From: Halorussus rarus
GTDB taxonomy: Archaea > Halobacteriota > Halobacteria > Halobacteriales > Haladaptataceae
Direction of reading: 5' to 3'
Length of the DNA stretch: 64,000 nt
Assembly (NCBI RefSeq): GCF_003369835.1
Contig: NZ_QPMJ01000001.1
Span: forward strand, 372,001-436,000
Of the stretch, positions 1-8,572 are shown piece after piece. The notes below the pieces were generated by a model that saw only the letters and a list, made by a program, of their open reading frames with translations, had not been told where the DNA came from and ran no database searches. Position 1 is the stretch's first letter; each line of letters starts with the position of its first letter. A program made the translations under genes and the position numbers.

Positions 1-693
1 CATCACGTCGGTCGCGGGGGTGATGGGGTAGCCGGCGTAGAACCGACAGCCGGCCGCGATGGCGCCCATGCCGATGGCCTGGTCGCCGTTCAGCAGGACG
101 TAATCGCTGTCGGTGGTCTCGAGGTCGTAGTCGAACTCGTGGTCGTACTCCTCGTCGACGAACTCCTGGCCCTTCCGGGCGGCCTCCTTGTTGTTCTCGA
201 CGATGGACTCGCCCTTCGCGCCGAACTTCTTCTCCAGCGCGGAGTCGAGGTTCTCGATGGGGAAGTTGGTCACCTCGCAGGCCGCGCCCAGTGCGACGAT
301 GTTCTGCATGATGGCGCCGCCGGCCTCCTCGGCGAGGCGCTGGAGCGGTACCGACAGCCCGATCATGCCCTCGGGCACCTCCACGTCCTCCATCTCGGTG
401 CGCTCGCCGTCGTAGATGATGACGCTGCCCTCGTGGAGCTCGTCGAGGTTCTCGTCGATGGTGCGCTCGGTCAGCGCGACCAGGATGTCGAGGCGGTCGA
501 CCACGCTCTCGACGCGGTCGACCGAGCTTCGAATCTTGTAGGCGGTGTAACCGCCCCGGATTCGGGACGCGAAGTCCTTCGAGGTGAACACGTGCCGTCC
601 CGCGCGGGAAAGCGCCTGTGCGAAGATTTTCCCGGTAGAGTCGATCCCATCGCCGGCCTCGCCGCCGATGGCCCAGTTCAGGTCGTCTGGCAT
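1..693 (-). CDS. korA: 2-oxoacid:ferredoxin oxidoreductase, alpha subunit (partial)
   Basis: This is the N-terminal 231 codons of the large subunit of a thiamine-diphosphate 2-oxoacid:ferredoxin oxidoreductase, which oxidatively decarboxylates 2-oxoglutarate or pyruvate to the acyl-CoA and reduces ferredoxin. The start ATG is at 693 and the gene runs off the left edge. The N-terminus carries the gamma-type motif GEAGDGIDSTGKIFAQAL near residues 11-28. The visible end reaches AGYPITPATDVM, the YPITP signature that opens the alpha domain, so the gene is a gamma-alpha fusion as in haloarchaeal KorA/PorA. The beta subunit would be expected just beyond the window. The family is clear; 2-oxoglutarate rather than pyruvate as substrate is an inference. 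Confidence 0.9.
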   Translation of the reverse strand, partial: MPDDLNWAIGGEAGDGIDSTGKIFAQALSRAGRHVFTSKDFASRIRGGYTAYKIRSSVDRVESVVDRLDILVALTERTIDENLDELHEGSVIIYDGERTEMEDVEVPEGMIGLSVPLQRLAEEAGGAIMQNIVALGAACEVTNFPIENLDSALEKKFGAKGESIVENNKEAARKGQEFVDEEYDHEFDYDLETTDSDYVLLNGDQAIGMGAIAAGCRFYAGYPITPATDVM

Positions 694-820
694 TCCTAAC
701 TAGCCGGTAACCCATGCCAAATCAAAAGCCTTCTGAAGCGACTCCGCGGCAAGAACAACCGCGGGACAGTTTGTCGGAGTTGCGCGGCCGACGTTCGGTC
801 GTGTCGGCCAGTCGCAGACT

Positions 821-827
821 CTTTAGT
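821..827 (+). promoter_or_regulatory. TATA-like box of the FAD reductase gene
   Basis: CTTTAGT lies 23-29 bases before the ATG at 850, the spacing expected for a leaderless haloarchaeal transcript. It favours ATG 850 over the GTG at 841. Confidence 0.5.
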
Positions 828-849
828 CGCGCCCCGGCAAGTGGCGGGC

Positions 850-1500
850 ATGGACGGAACCGAAGTCGCGGTCCGCGCGGTCGAGACGGTCGGCACCGAC
901 ACCGTAGCGCTGACGCTGGAGACCCCCGGGGGATTCGACGCCCGGCCGGGCCAGTTCGTCCAACTCGCCGCGACGGTCGACGGAGAGGAAATCACGCGCC
1001 ACTATACGCTCTCCTCGCCGGATGCGGACGAGACCTTCGAGACCACCGTCGAGGTCGACCCTTCGGGGTCGCTCAGTCCCTACCTCGCCGACCTCGAAGC
1101 CGGCGACACCGTCTCGGTCGCCGGTCCCTTCGGCGACGCCTACTACGAGGACGAGGACGGCGTCGTCGTCCTCGCCGGCGGGCCGGGCGTCGGCCCCGCG
1201 GTCGGCATCGGCGAGCGCGCCGTGGAAGAGGGCGCCGCCGTCACCGTGGTCTACGAGGACGACGACCCGGTCCACCAGGACCGCCTCGAGGCGCTCGCCG
1301 ACGCGGGCGCGACGGTCGTCATCACCGACGACGTCAGCGACCAGGAGGTGGTGTCGGTGCTCGCGGACGCGACCGGCCAGTTCTTCGTCTACGGCTTCGC
1401 GGACTTCCTCGACCGCGCGACCGCGGCGCTCGACGCCGCGGACCGCGACGCCGCGGCCGCCAAGACCGAGAACTTCGGGCCGGCGCCCGACGACGACTAA
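850..1500 (+). CDS. FAD-dependent oxidoreductase (ferredoxin-NADP reductase type)
   Basis: A 216-residue flavoprotein reductase. The N-terminal beta-barrel carries the FAD-binding motif RHYTLSS at about residues 50-56. The C-terminal nucleotide-binding domain starts with VVLAGGPGVGPAVGI near 106-120. This two-domain order is that of the ferredoxin-NADP(H) reductase superfamily, but there is no fused 2Fe-2S domain, so an external partner such as ferredoxin is likely. The start is ATG 850, because a TATA-like box sits about 27 bases upstream. The gene is divergent from korA, with a 156-base gap. The electron partner cannot be deduced from sequence; low-potential ferredoxin from KorA-type enzymes is a plausible but unproven link. 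Confidence 0.85.
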   Translation: MDGTEVAVRAVETVGTDTVALTLETPGGFDARPGQFVQLAATVDGEEITRHYTLSSPDADETFETTVEVDPSGSLSPYLADLEAGDTVSVAGPFGDAYYEDEDGVVVLAGGPGVGPAVGIGERAVEEGAAVTVVYEDDDPVHQDRLEALADAGATVVITDDVSDQEVVSVLADATGQFFVYGFADFLDRATAALDAADRDAAAAKTENFGPAPDDD

Positions 1501-1669
1501 CAGGGCGCGAGCGGCTCCGCGTCGTCCGGCGGGTCGGTACATCCCCACCGGGAGAGCTTCATCGACTCGTCGGGCCGTAGAAACGATTCCGACCCGGACG
1601 CGGGGTCGTCCGACCGGGTGTGACCGCCCTGACCGGGTGTGACCCGCACCCGAGTCGGTCCGGGCCCCG

Positions 1670-2053
1670 TCAGTGCTCGACGAACTCCACGAGGACGCCG
1701 CCGGTCGACTTCGGGTGGAGGAACGCGACGTCGTGACCCCACGCGCCGGGCCGGGGCTCCTCGTCGATGAGGTCGACATCGTGTTCGCGGGCGGTCGCCA
1801 GCGCGCCCTCGATGTCGTCGGTTTCCAGCGCGACGTGGTGGATTCCCGGCCCGTTCGCGTCGAGGTACCGCGAGACGGTCCCGTCTTCGAGGGGTTCGAG
1901 CAGCTCGAAGTAGCTATCGCCGAACGCGAGGAAGACGACCTTCAGGCCGTCGAACTCCTCCTCGTGGGCGACCGGCGCGTCGAACAGGTCGGCGTACAGG
2001 TCGGCGAGGTCGGCCGCGTCCTCGGTGGCGATTCCGACGTGGTCGATGTGCAT
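1670..2053 (-). CDS. mce: Methylmalonyl-CoA epimerase
   Basis: A 127-residue protein of the vicinal oxygen chelate fold that interconverts (R)- and (S)-methylmalonyl-CoA. Two beta-alpha-beta modules are visible, opening with MHIDHVGIA and GIHHVALETDD. The expected metal ligands are His5, Glu50, His72 or His73 and Glu123 (in LVEFVEH). The length is normal for archaeal epimerases. The mutase large chain lies 2.6 kb away on the same strand, separated by two plus-strand genes, so the two share a pathway (propionyl-CoA to succinyl-CoA) but not a transcript. Confidence 0.93.
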   Translation of the reverse strand: MHIDHVGIATEDAADLADLYADLFDAPVAHEEEFDGLKVVFLAFGDSYFELLEPLEDGTVSRYLDANGPGIHHVALETDDIEGALATAREHDVDLIDEEPRPGAWGHDVAFLHPKSTGGVLVEFVEH

Positions 2054-2302
2054 GTACCTGGGTTCGGTTGTTCGGGGTATAGGTTCAGCGGTACTGCTCT
2101 ACGGTGTGGACTAAGTCGTGAGGGTGAGTGATGGAAGCCTTCCAGGAGTCGGTGAAATCCGGACAGGCTGCTGTCGGCGGTGAAGGCGTGGAGGAAGCTA
2201 CCTACTGCCGTCACCTATGAATTACCGCAACCGCACAGCCCCGCCACAGCCTCACCCTCCCCAGCCTCCTGCGCTACTCGCTTCGCTGCGTTGCTCGTCC
2301 AC

Positions 2303-2323
2303 CGTCGGAGGCAAGCTCCGACG
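2303..2323. repeat. Perfect 8-bp hairpin, frame CG-NNN-GAG (copy 1)
   Basis: CGTCGGAG (2303-2310), loop GCAAG, then CTCCGACG (2316-2323). It belongs to a set of four hairpins in the window with the same outer CG, inner GAG/CTC and five-base loop but different, complementary middle triplets. Confidence 0.7.
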
Positions 2324-2384
2324 AGCCTTCGGACACTTCGTTCCCGAAGACCTCGCACGACTTGGCGCGGCCACGAGGGCGCAC

Positions 2385-2405
2385 CGTGGGAGCGAAGCTC
2401 CCACG
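2385..2405. repeat. Perfect 8-bp hairpin, frame CG-NNN-GAG (copy 2)
   Basis: CGTGGGAG (2385-2392), loop CGAAG, then CTCCCACG (2398-2405). The middle triplet TGG pairs with CCA, whereas copy 1 has TCG with CGA, so the stem covaries. Confidence 0.7.
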
Positions 2406-2506
2406 AGCCTGCGCTCGCTCCGCTCGCACAGACGCCAGCGTGCGCCGACAGCGCGAAGTTTGCCTCGGCCGACCGCCGCCACGGGCTCGACTCCGCCCGG
2501 AACAGC

Positions 2507-2514
2507 ACTTATCA
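2507..2514 (+). promoter_or_regulatory. TATA-like box of the class V aminotransferase gene
   Basis: ACTTATCA lies 24-31 bases before GTG 2538. It places the promoter at the edge of the repeat island and excludes the long upstream extension of the reading frame. Confidence 0.5.
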
Positions 2515-2537
2515 CGCCGTCCGCCGTGTCCGGAGAC

Positions 2538-3659
2538 GTGAATCCGACCGACCTCAGGGACGCGATTCCGGCGCTGGAGCGCGCGACCTATCTCAACACC
2601 GGGGCCGCGGGGCCGAGCCCGACCCGGGTGGTCGAGGCCGTCGAGGGCTGCGTCGAGCGCCACGAGTACGTCTCACCCGCCGAGGAGGGGATGTACCCCT
2701 GCGCGTTCGACGTCTTCGACGAGGCGCGGGCGGTCGTCGCCGACCACCTCGGCGCCGCGCCCGAGGAGATCGCGCTGACCCAGAGCACCACCGACGGCAT
2801 GAACCGCATCGCGGCCGGTCTCGACTGGGAGGCGGGCGACACCGTGGTCCGGACCGACCTCGAACACTCGGCGGGCATCCTGCCGTGGAAGCGCCTGCAG
2901 CGCCGGGGAGTCGAGGTCGAGGTGGTCGAGACCGAAGCCGGCCGGCTCGACACCGACGCGATGGCCGACGCCGTCCGGGACGCCAAACTCGTCTGCGTGA
3001 GCTCGCTCACGTGGAGCCACGGCACCCGACTGCCGGTCCGCGAAGTGGTCGAGATAGCCCACGACGCGGGCGCGCTGGTCTTGGTCGACGCCGTCCAGTC
3101 GCCCGGCCAGGTGCCCGTGGACGTCCACGAGTGGGGCGCGGACTTCGCGGCCGGCGCGGGCCACAAGTGGCTGCTCGGCCCCTTCGGCGCGGGGTTCGTC
3201 CACGTCGCCCCGGGCGCCGAGGCGCACCTCGAACCGACCCACATCGGCTACCGGAGCGTCGAGGACCCCAACGCCGAGGAGTACGCCTACGAGCCCGGCG
3301 CCCACCGGCTGGAGGTCGGTACGGTCTCGCCCGCGCCGTACGCCGGGCTCTGCGAGGCCATCCGAACCGTCGAGGAGCTGGGCTACGACGCGATTGGGCG
3401 CCGCGTCGAGGAGCTGACCGACCGGCTGAAAGCGGGCGTCGAGGACGCCGAGACCGCCCGCCTGCTGAGCCCCCGGGAGTACGAGTCGGGCCTGGTGTCG
3501 TTCGCGGTGGACGATCCCGACCCCGAGGCGTTCGTCGAGGACCTGGCCGAGGACGGAATCCGGATCCGGTCGCTCCCGTTCCCGGAGAACGCGGTCCGGG
3601 CGTCGGTCCACGCGTTCAACACAGAGGGCGACGTCGACGAACTGGTGGCGTACCTGTAA
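2538..3659 (+). CDS. Class V aminotransferase (cysteine desulfurase-like)
   Basis: A 373-residue PLP enzyme of fold type I. LVLVDAVQSPGQ near residues 181-192 holds the Asp that contacts the PLP ring nitrogen, and AGHKWLLGPFGAGF carries the Schiff-base lysine at about Lys210. The open frame extends upstream to 2217, but that part encodes low-complexity basic sequence inside a repeat island. GTG 2538 (peptide VNPTDLRDAIPALERATYLNTG) fits both the family N-terminus and the TATA-like box 27 bases upstream. Members of this group act as cysteine desulfurases, selenocysteine lyases or isopenicillin-epimerase-like transaminases. No Cys-containing active loop typical of NifS/SufS can be assigned, so the substrate is unknown. 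Confidence 0.85.
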   Translation: MNPTDLRDAIPALERATYLNTGAAGPSPTRVVEAVEGCVERHEYVSPAEEGMYPCAFDVFDEARAVVADHLGAAPEEIALTQSTTDGMNRIAAGLDWEAGDTVVRTDLEHSAGILPWKRLQRRGVEVEVVETEAGRLDTDAMADAVRDAKLVCVSSLTWSHGTRLPVREVVEIAHDAGALVLVDAVQSPGQVPVDVHEWGADFAAGAGHKWLLGPFGAGFVHVAPGAEAHLEPTHIGYRSVEDPNAEEYAYEPGAHRLEVGTVSPAPYAGLCEAIRTVEELGYDAIGRRVEELTDRLKAGVEDAETARLLSPREYESGLVSFAVDDPDPEAFVEDLAEDGIRIRSLPFPENAVRASVHAFNTEGDVDELVAYL

Positions 3660-3724
3660 GCCGCGGCGTCGGAACCGGTATCGCCCGCGGAAAGACTGAT
3701 TGGCCGCCTCGTCGCACGTCATGC

Positions 3725-4654
3725 ATGGACACCGACAGACAGCTCTACGAGCAGGAGGCGACCGGCTGGCGGCGCGGCGTCTACGACGACGTCCAGGCGA
3801 CGTTCCGCGCGCCGGTCGTCAACTGGATATTCCGGACGCTGATGGCCAACGACCCCGAGTTCACCCGCTACCTCTGGGGACAGATCAAACCGACGTTCGA
3901 AACGCGGGCGTTCGGGCGGTACTCGGTCGCGTACCGCGACGCGGTCGTCTCGGCCGTCGAGGACCGGGCGACCGGCGGTCGAGCGGCGGACGACGACGGG
4001 GAGGCCGACGACCTCGGGATTCCCGCGTACCGACGCGCCGACCTCGACCTCGGGCCCGCCGAGTTCCGCGAGTTGCGGGGCCAGGTCGCGACGTTCGACG
4101 TGGTCGGTCCGCGCCTCGCCGCGCTGTTCGAGGTGGTCGACCGGTCGCTCCGAGGGGAGTCGGTCGGCGCGGACCTCGACGCGGACGCGGCGGCGACCGA
4201 GCCGATGCCGGCGCGGTTCGACCGCGACCGAGGTCTCTCGCCGACGATGGTCGACGCGGACTCCGTCCCCGAGGAACTCGCCGACACCGTCGAGCGCGTC
4301 CGGACGTTCCACGGGCTGGACGAGGGGCTACCGAGCATCTACCGGTGTCTCGCGCAGTGGCCGGCGTACCTCCGTCCCGCGTGGGACGACCTCGAACCGA
4401 CGCTGGATTCCGAGGCGTTCGACCGGGCCTGCGAGCGCGCGGGCGAGGAGACCGACGCGTTCGTCGACTCGATTCCGTACGCGCCGCGGCTCTCGCCCGA
4501 CGACCTGCGGGCTCGCGGGATGGACGACGAGGCGGTGAGCGAGCTGCAGGAGCTGTTCGCGACGTTCAACCGCGGGCCGATAGAGACGGTGGTGCCCGCG
4601 CTGCACGTGTACGCCGCGACGCTCGGGGCGGAGGGGCGACGAGAGATGGGCTGA
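3725..4654 (+). CDS. DehI-type 2-haloacid dehalogenase family protein
   Basis: A 309-residue, mostly helical protein resembling group I (DehI) haloacid dehalogenases. These hydrolyse D- and L-2-haloacids by direct water attack and are built from two similar halves. The two halves are visible as related segments, FRAPVVNWIFRTLMANDPEFTRYLWGQ cut here into FRAPVVNWIFRT (about 29-40) and the later IYRCLAQWPAYLRPAWDDL (about 206-224), both matching the family pattern of a partner helix followed by WxxLxP-like residues. The start ATG 3725 is chosen because the frame upstream belongs to another gene. It is co-oriented with the aminotransferase 65 bases downstream. Dehalogenase activity is inferred from the family only. 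Confidence 0.75.
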   Translation: MDTDRQLYEQEATGWRRGVYDDVQATFRAPVVNWIFRTLMANDPEFTRYLWGQIKPTFETRAFGRYSVAYRDAVVSAVEDRATGGRAADDDGEADDLGIPAYRRADLDLGPAEFRELRGQVATFDVVGPRLAALFEVVDRSLRGESVGADLDADAAATEPMPARFDRDRGLSPTMVDADSVPEELADTVERVRTFHGLDEGLPSIYRCLAQWPAYLRPAWDDLEPTLDSEAFDRACERAGEETDAFVDSIPYAPRLSPDDLRARGMDDEAVSELQELFATFNRGPIETVVPALHVYAATLGAEGRREMG

Positions 4655-4674
4655 AGGGCACCGCGGGGGCCGAT

Positions 4675-6357
4675 TCAGACCGCCGCGCCGGGCTGGTACT
4701 CGCCGAACGTCTCGCGCAGGACGCCGCAGATCTCGCCCACGGTCGCGTACGCCTTCACCGCGTCGACGATGTACGGCATGAGGTTGTCGTCGCCCTCGGC
4801 GGCCTCCCGGAGCGCCGACAGCTTCGCCTCGACCGCCTCGTCGTCGCGGTCGTCCTTGACCGCGTCGAGCCGGTCGATCTGGCGCTGTTCGTCCTCCTCG
4901 GTGACCTCCTGGATGTCGACCTCGGGCTCCTCGTCGACCTCGAACTCGTTGACGCCGACGATGATGCGCTCTTCCTCCTCGATCTCGCGCTGGCGCTCGT
5001 AGGCGACGTCCTGTATCTGGCGCTGGACCCACTGGTCCTCGATGGCCTGGAGCATGCCGCCACGGTCGTCGACGCTGTCGAGGATGTCGAACGCCTCCTC
5101 CTCGACGCCGTCGGTCAGGCTCTCGACGTAGTAGCTCCCCGCGAGGGGGTCGATGGTGTCGGCCGCGCCCGACTCGTGGGCCAGGATCTGCTGGGTCCGC
5201 AGGGCGGTCCGGACGCTCTCCTCCGTGGGCAGCGCGAGCGCCTCGTCCTTCCCGTTGGTGTGGAGGCTCTGGGTACCACCCAGGACGGCCGCGAGCGCCT
5301 GGTACGCCACGCGGACGATGTTGTTGTCGACCTGCTGGGCGGTCAGCGTCGAGCCCGCTGTCTGGGTGTGGAACTTGAGCTGCTTGGACTTGGGGTTCTC
5401 GGCGTCGAAGCGCTCCTCCATGATGTCGGCCCACATCCGGCGGGCGGCCCGGAACTTCGCGACCTCCTCCAGGATGTTGTTGTGGGCGTTGAAGAAGAAC
5501 GAGAGCTGGGGCGCGAACTCGTCGACGTCCAGCCCGGCGTCGGTCGCGGCCTCGACGTACTCGATGCCGTTGCCGAGGGTGAACGCGAGCTCCTGGGCGG
5601 CGGTCGCGCCGGCCTCGCGGACGTGGTAGCCCGAGATGGAGATGGTGTTGAACTTCGGGGTCTCCTCGGCGCAGAACTCGAAGATGTCGGTGATGATGCG
5701 CATCGAGGGCTCGGGCGGGTAGATGTAGGTGTTGCGCGCGATGTACTCCTTCAGGAGGTCGTTCTGGATGGTCCCGCGCAGCTCCTCGCGGTCGACCCCC
5801 TGCTTGTCGCCGACCGCGATGTACATCGCGAGCAGGACCGACGCGGGCGCGTTGATCGTCATCGAGGTCGACACCTCGTCGAGCGGGATGCCGTCGAAGA
5901 CCGTCTCCATGTCGTGGAGCGAGTCGATGGCGACCCCGGACTTGCCGACCTCGCCCGCGGCCATGTCGTCGTCGGAGTCGTAGCCCATCTGCGTGGGGAG
6001 GTCGAACGCCATCGAGAGCCCCGACGACCCGTTCTCGATGAGGTACTTGTACCGCTCGTTGGTCGCCTCGGGCGTGCTGAACCCGGCGTACTGGCGCATC
6101 GTCCAGAACCGGCCGCGGTGCATCGTCGAGTACACCCCGCGGGTGTACGGCTCCTCGCCGGGGAAGCCCAGGTCCTCGTTGTAATCGAGATTAGCCACGT
6201 CGTCGGGCGTGTAGAGCCGGTCGACCTCCTGGCCGCCGGTGTCGGTGGTGAACTCCTCCTTGCGCTCGCCGAAGCGCTCGACGGTGGGGCCGACAGTCTC
6301 GTCCTCCCAGTCCTCGCGCGCCTCGCGTATCTCCTCGAGGTCGTCGGCGTCGAACAT
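4675..6357 (-). CDS. Methylmalonyl-CoA mutase, large (catalytic) chain
   Basis: A 560-residue catalytic TIM-barrel chain of adenosylcobalamin-dependent methylmalonyl-CoA mutase, interconverting (R)-methylmalonyl-CoA and succinyl-CoA. TRGVYSTM (72-79) and [13 protein letters not shown] (81-93) match the CoA-ester binding region, and [19 protein letters not shown] lies just after it. The protein ends at GEYQPGAAV without the C-terminal B12-binding domain, so it needs a separate small chain, the usual archaeal arrangement; that chain is not in this window. A TATA-like CGTTAAGA is 24-33 bases upstream on the minus strand. The gene is convergent with the DehI gene across a 20-base gap. Confidence 0.95.
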   Translation of the reverse strand: MFDADDLEEIREAREDWEDETVGPTVERFGERKEEFTTDTGGQEVDRLYTPDDVANLDYNEDLGFPGEEPYTRGVYSTMHRGRFWTMRQYAGFSTPEATNERYKYLIENGSSGLSMAFDLPTQMGYDSDDDMAAGEVGKSGVAIDSLHDMETVFDGIPLDEVSTSMTINAPASVLLAMYIAVGDKQGVDREELRGTIQNDLLKEYIARNTYIYPPEPSMRIITDIFEFCAEETPKFNTISISGYHVREAGATAAQELAFTLGNGIEYVEAATDAGLDVDEFAPQLSFFFNAHNNILEEVAKFRAARRMWADIMEERFDAENPKSKQLKFHTQTAGSTLTAQQVDNNIVRVAYQALAAVLGGTQSLHTNGKDEALALPTEESVRTALRTQQILAHESGAADTIDPLAGSYYVESLTDGVEEEAFDILDSVDDRGGMLQAIEDQWVQRQIQDVAYERQREIEEEERIIVGVNEFEVDEEPEVDIQEVTEEDEQRQIDRLDAVKDDRDDEAVEAKLSALREAAEGDDNLMPYIVDAVKAYATVGEICGVLRETFGEYQPGAAV

Positions 6358-6436
6358 TACCTAGGACGTCGGGCGCGCCGCTCTTAACGATTGGCGGATT
6401 CGGGCGACGAGCGACGGAGCGGCCGACCCCCGCCGG

Positions 6437-6589
6437 CTATCGCCGCGGACGGACGCGGACGCCGAGGCAGACCGGACACCGCGGCTCGACGATCTCGTCG
6501 CCGGCGGCGAACTCCTCGCCGCAGTCGGTGCAGGCGTAGCGCCGGCGGTCCTGGGTGTTCGGGGCGCGGTGGGCGATTGCGCGGGACAT
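6437..6589 (-). CDS. CPxCG-type zinc-ribbon micro-protein
   Basis: A 50-residue protein with two metal-binding knuckles, CTDCG near residues 20-24 and CPVCLG near 38-43, separated by an acidic strand (GDEIVEP), ending in a basic RVRPRR tail. Small CPxCG zinc-finger proteins are abundant in haloarchaea and several affect stress or biofilm behaviour in genetic studies, but no function can be assigned here. ATG 6589 is chosen; an in-frame upstream GTG (VKRGAIM) would add six residues. It lies 79 bases upstream of the mutase gene on the same strand, so it may be transcribed with it. Confidence 0.7.
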   Translation of the reverse strand: MSRAIAHRAPNTQDRRRYACTDCGEEFAAGDEIVEPRCPVCLGVRVRPRR

Positions 6590-6825
6590 GATTGCTCCTC
6601 GCTTCACGGTTGGAGCGGCACGTCGGTAAAGGGGGGTTCCGGTTCTCACGGATTGAAAATCGGCGTGGTGAACCCCGATTTCCAGGCGAGAACGCGCTTG
6701 CACGACTCCGCGCACCAGTCGTGTCGACGCGCCTCTCGCGTGGACACCACTCGAGTAACACCTCACAATGCAGCCAGCGAACTCGACCGTACCCGCGGCC
6801 TTCGTCCACTTCTTTCTGGGCGACC

Positions 6826-7407
6826 TCAACTGCCCGTGTCGTACTTGTAGGTCGCGCTGTTTGGGTCGATGCCGAAGTCCTCGGCGGACTCCTCGGGCTC
6901 GGGCTCGTCCTCGTGGGGCTGGGCGCGCTTGAACCGCTCGCGGAGCCGGTCGGGCATCGTGAACTCCTCGACGTCGAGGGCCATCGCGACCGCGTCGGGG
7001 TCGACGCCCTCGCGCTTGGCCGCCAGCCGCTCGCGGAGCTTCGCGGGCAGCTCGCTCGTCTCGACGCCCCGGAAGCCGAACTGCGAGAGGTAGTCGGTCG
7101 CGCTCGTCAGCGCGAACACCGCCCCGAACCCCTGGTCGCGGGCGTGCTCGACCAGCCGCTCGACGACGTGGGCGCCGACGCCCTGCCGGCGCCAGCTGTC
7201 GAGCACGCCGATGCTGGTGAGCTCGCAGAGCTCGCGGTCGTCGGTCTTATGGATGCGGACGCGGCCGAACCCCGCCTTCGCGCCCGACGTCTCGTCGACG
7301 GCGACCACGTAGTCGCGGGAGCGGAACGCGGTTTCGTCGAGACCCATCGCCTCGATGTGGTCCAGCAACCAGACCTCCTCCCTGTTTTTCGCGTCCCGGA
7401 CGTACAT
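6826..7407 (-). CDS. GNAT family N-acetyltransferase
   Basis: A 193-residue protein with a GNAT domain over about residues 1-120. Motif A is WRRQGVGAHVVERLVEHA, with the acetyl-CoA pyrophosphate loop RxxGxG at about 73-78. The C-terminal 70 residues are highly charged and acidic (HEDEPEPEESAEDFG) and look like a disordered tail. A TATA-like CTTTTTACC sits about 25-33 bases upstream on the minus strand. The substrate could be an amino group of a metabolite or protein and cannot be told from sequence. Confidence 0.85.
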   Translation of the reverse strand: MYVRDAKNREEVWLLDHIEAMGLDETAFRSRDYVVAVDETSGAKAGFGRVRIHKTDDRELCELTSIGVLDSWRRQGVGAHVVERLVEHARDQGFGAVFALTSATDYLSQFGFRGVETSELPAKLRERLAAKREGVDPDAVAMALDVEEFTMPDRLRERFKRAQPHEDEPEPEESAEDFGIDPNSATYKYDTGS

Positions 7408-7453
7408 GGGCGTGAGTTGGCCCGCAGGGGGTAAAAAGGTGTGGCGCGGGTCG

Positions 7454-7759
7454 CTACAGGCCGCCGGTGATCTCGTCGAGCCGGTTCACGACCTGCTGGA
7501 GGTCGGCCTCGTCCTCGATGGCGTCCCGGACGCGCTCGCGCTGGCGGACCTCCGCGGCGCTCGCGCCGTAGGCCCGGACGTACTCCGCGCGGGAGTGCTC
7601 GTCGAACGCGTGCCGGATGGCGAAGTAGCCGTCGGGGACGACCGACCCGCAGACCTTGCACTCCCGGCGCTTGTGGTCGGTGGTCTGGTGGACGATGGCC
7701 TCCTCGACGTCGTCGAACGAGTCGCTGCAACCGTCGATGCCGCACTCCCAGTCGGTCAT
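7454..7759 (-). CDS. Small protein with two C2H2-like zinc knuckles
   Basis: A 101-residue protein with two potential Zn sites: Cys6, Cys11, His24, His29, then Cys34, Cys37, His50, His55. The pattern is C-x4-C-x12-H-x4-H and C-x2-C-x12-H-x4-H, close to classical C2H2 fingers. The second half (60-101) is a charged helix. It lies 46 bases upstream of the GNAT gene on the same strand, so the two may be co-transcribed, although the GNAT gene also has its own TATA-like box. A GTTTTATC box lies 29-36 bases upstream of its own start. Nucleic acid binding is plausible but not shown. Confidence 0.75.
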   Translation of the reverse strand: MTDWECGIDGCSDSFDDVEEAIVHQTTDHKRRECKVCGSVVPDGYFAIRHAFDEHSRAEYVRAYGASAAEVRQRERVRDAIEDEADLQQVVNRLDEITGGL

Positions 7760-8147
7760 GTAGGGGGATGGTCGAAGCCTCCTGATAAAACCTTTCTCCC
7801 GAAGTCGGTGCGATCAGCCTCCGCTGCGATCACCGAATCGCTGTGGGATGCGGGACGGGTCCTCGCCATCGCTCCGTTCCGGCCTTCCCCACCGCGAACA
7901 GGATACAGTCGGAGTCACAGCGAGGGCCTGCTCCGACGGCGATTTCGCGCCGACGAACGAAGTCGACGACCGCTACTTAAATACGAGGTACCGTTCACAG
8001 TATGATAAACCGGTCGCGCCGTGAAATGGTCCGCCTGCTGATAGTGGAATCCGCGGCGCGTTCGGAATTCAGTACAACGGTTCTGGCCCTTTAACAGACG
8101 CGAGTGTCCCGTACGAGACGGCCTGTGCGAACAGGCACGTGCTCCCC
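7760..8147. promoter_or_regulatory. Long leader region upstream of the HalOD1 gene
   Basis: This 388-base gap contains a strong TATA-like CTTAAATA (7976-7983) with a 30-codon ORF starting 19 bases later (8002-8094, MINRSRREMVRLLIVES at its start). It also has a second TATA-like CTTTAACA near 8090-8097 and a hairpin with a GNRA loop at 8121-8136. The 7800-7970 part shows nothing recognisable. The short ORF could be a leader peptide, but there is no homology argument for it. Confidence 0.4.
8121..8136 (+). promoter_or_regulatory. GNRA-tetraloop hairpin just before the HalOD1 start
   Basis: GCCTGT pairs with ACAGGC across a GCGA loop, a 6-bp perfect stem closed by a GNRA tetraloop. It ends 11 bases before ATG 8148, so it would sit at or near the 5' end of the mRNA and could affect initiation. 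Confidence 0.45.
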
Positions 8148-8447
8148 ATGAATCCGACCGACACCGAGAGTCGCGACCGTCGCGACGCGACGGTCGTGTC
8201 TCGCACGACGTTCAACGATCCCCGAGGCGCACCGCCGAGCATCGCCATCGCCGAGGCCCTCGCCGAACTCGAGGACACACCGCCGTCCCGTACCGACTTC
8301 AGGTTGGCGGACGAGGTCGACCCGGACGCGCTCGACGACCTCGTCACCGACGACCCCCTCGACGTCCGGGTGGAGTTCACGGTGGACGACTACCTCGTCG
8401 TCGTCCAAAGCAACGGAATGGTCCAGATACGAACCGTCGAGGAGTAA
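8148..8447 (+). CDS. HalOD1 output-domain protein
   Basis: A 99-residue protein whose C-terminal half (SIAIAEALAELEDTPPSRT, then DDPLDVRVEFTVDDYLVVVQSNG) matches the HalOD1 domain, a small haloarchaeal output module often encoded alone or fused to response-regulator receivers. The length equals the family core plus a 25-residue disordered N-terminus. ATG 8148 is preferred to the in-frame GTG at 8139, which overlaps the upstream hairpin flank. It stands alone, divergent from the zinc-knuckle gene. Its biochemical role is unknown; a signalling output role is inferred from domain company in other genomes. Confidence 0.8.
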   Translation: MNPTDTESRDRRDATVVSRTTFNDPRGAPPSIAIAEALAELEDTPPSRTDFRLADEVDPDALDDLVTDDPLDVRVEFTVDDYLVVVQSNGMVQIRTVEE

Positions 8448-8572
8448 CACGAGTCCGAACCGACCTGATCCGCGGTGATTGTGTACCTGCGACGCCCGGT
8501 AGAACAGTCACACGTCTCCGACGCACTCCCGAACCGGCTCGCTCCTCCATTCCCGCTCCGCCGACGCGGACG

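Larger units (their letters stand above)
2178..2470. repeat. Dispersed intergenic repeat family A, copy 1
   Basis: The 484-base gap between mce and the aminotransferase holds a repeat-rich island. The block from about 2178 to 2275 resembles 16891-16985: both contain CTACTGCCGTCAC (2202-2214 here), a run of CCGCAC/GACAGCC-like units and CTCCCCA followed by CCGCCTGCG-like sequence. The rest (2276-2470) is packed with short palindromes, including perfect 8-bp stems at 2303-2323 and 2385-2405. A reading frame crosses it but has basic, low-complexity composition quite unlike the neighbouring acidic proteins. Confidence 0.7.

Noticed and set aside
2217-2537. N-terminal extension of the class V aminotransferase
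   Set aside because: It translates a repeat island into basic low-complexity sequence, and a TATA-like box sits just before GTG 2538.
3700-6387. Plus-strand open frame of 895 codons crossing the mutase gene
   Set aside because: It is antisense to the clearly recognisable methylmalonyl-CoA mutase and has repetitive Leu/Val/Asp-rich composition, a normal by-product of GC-rich codon usage.
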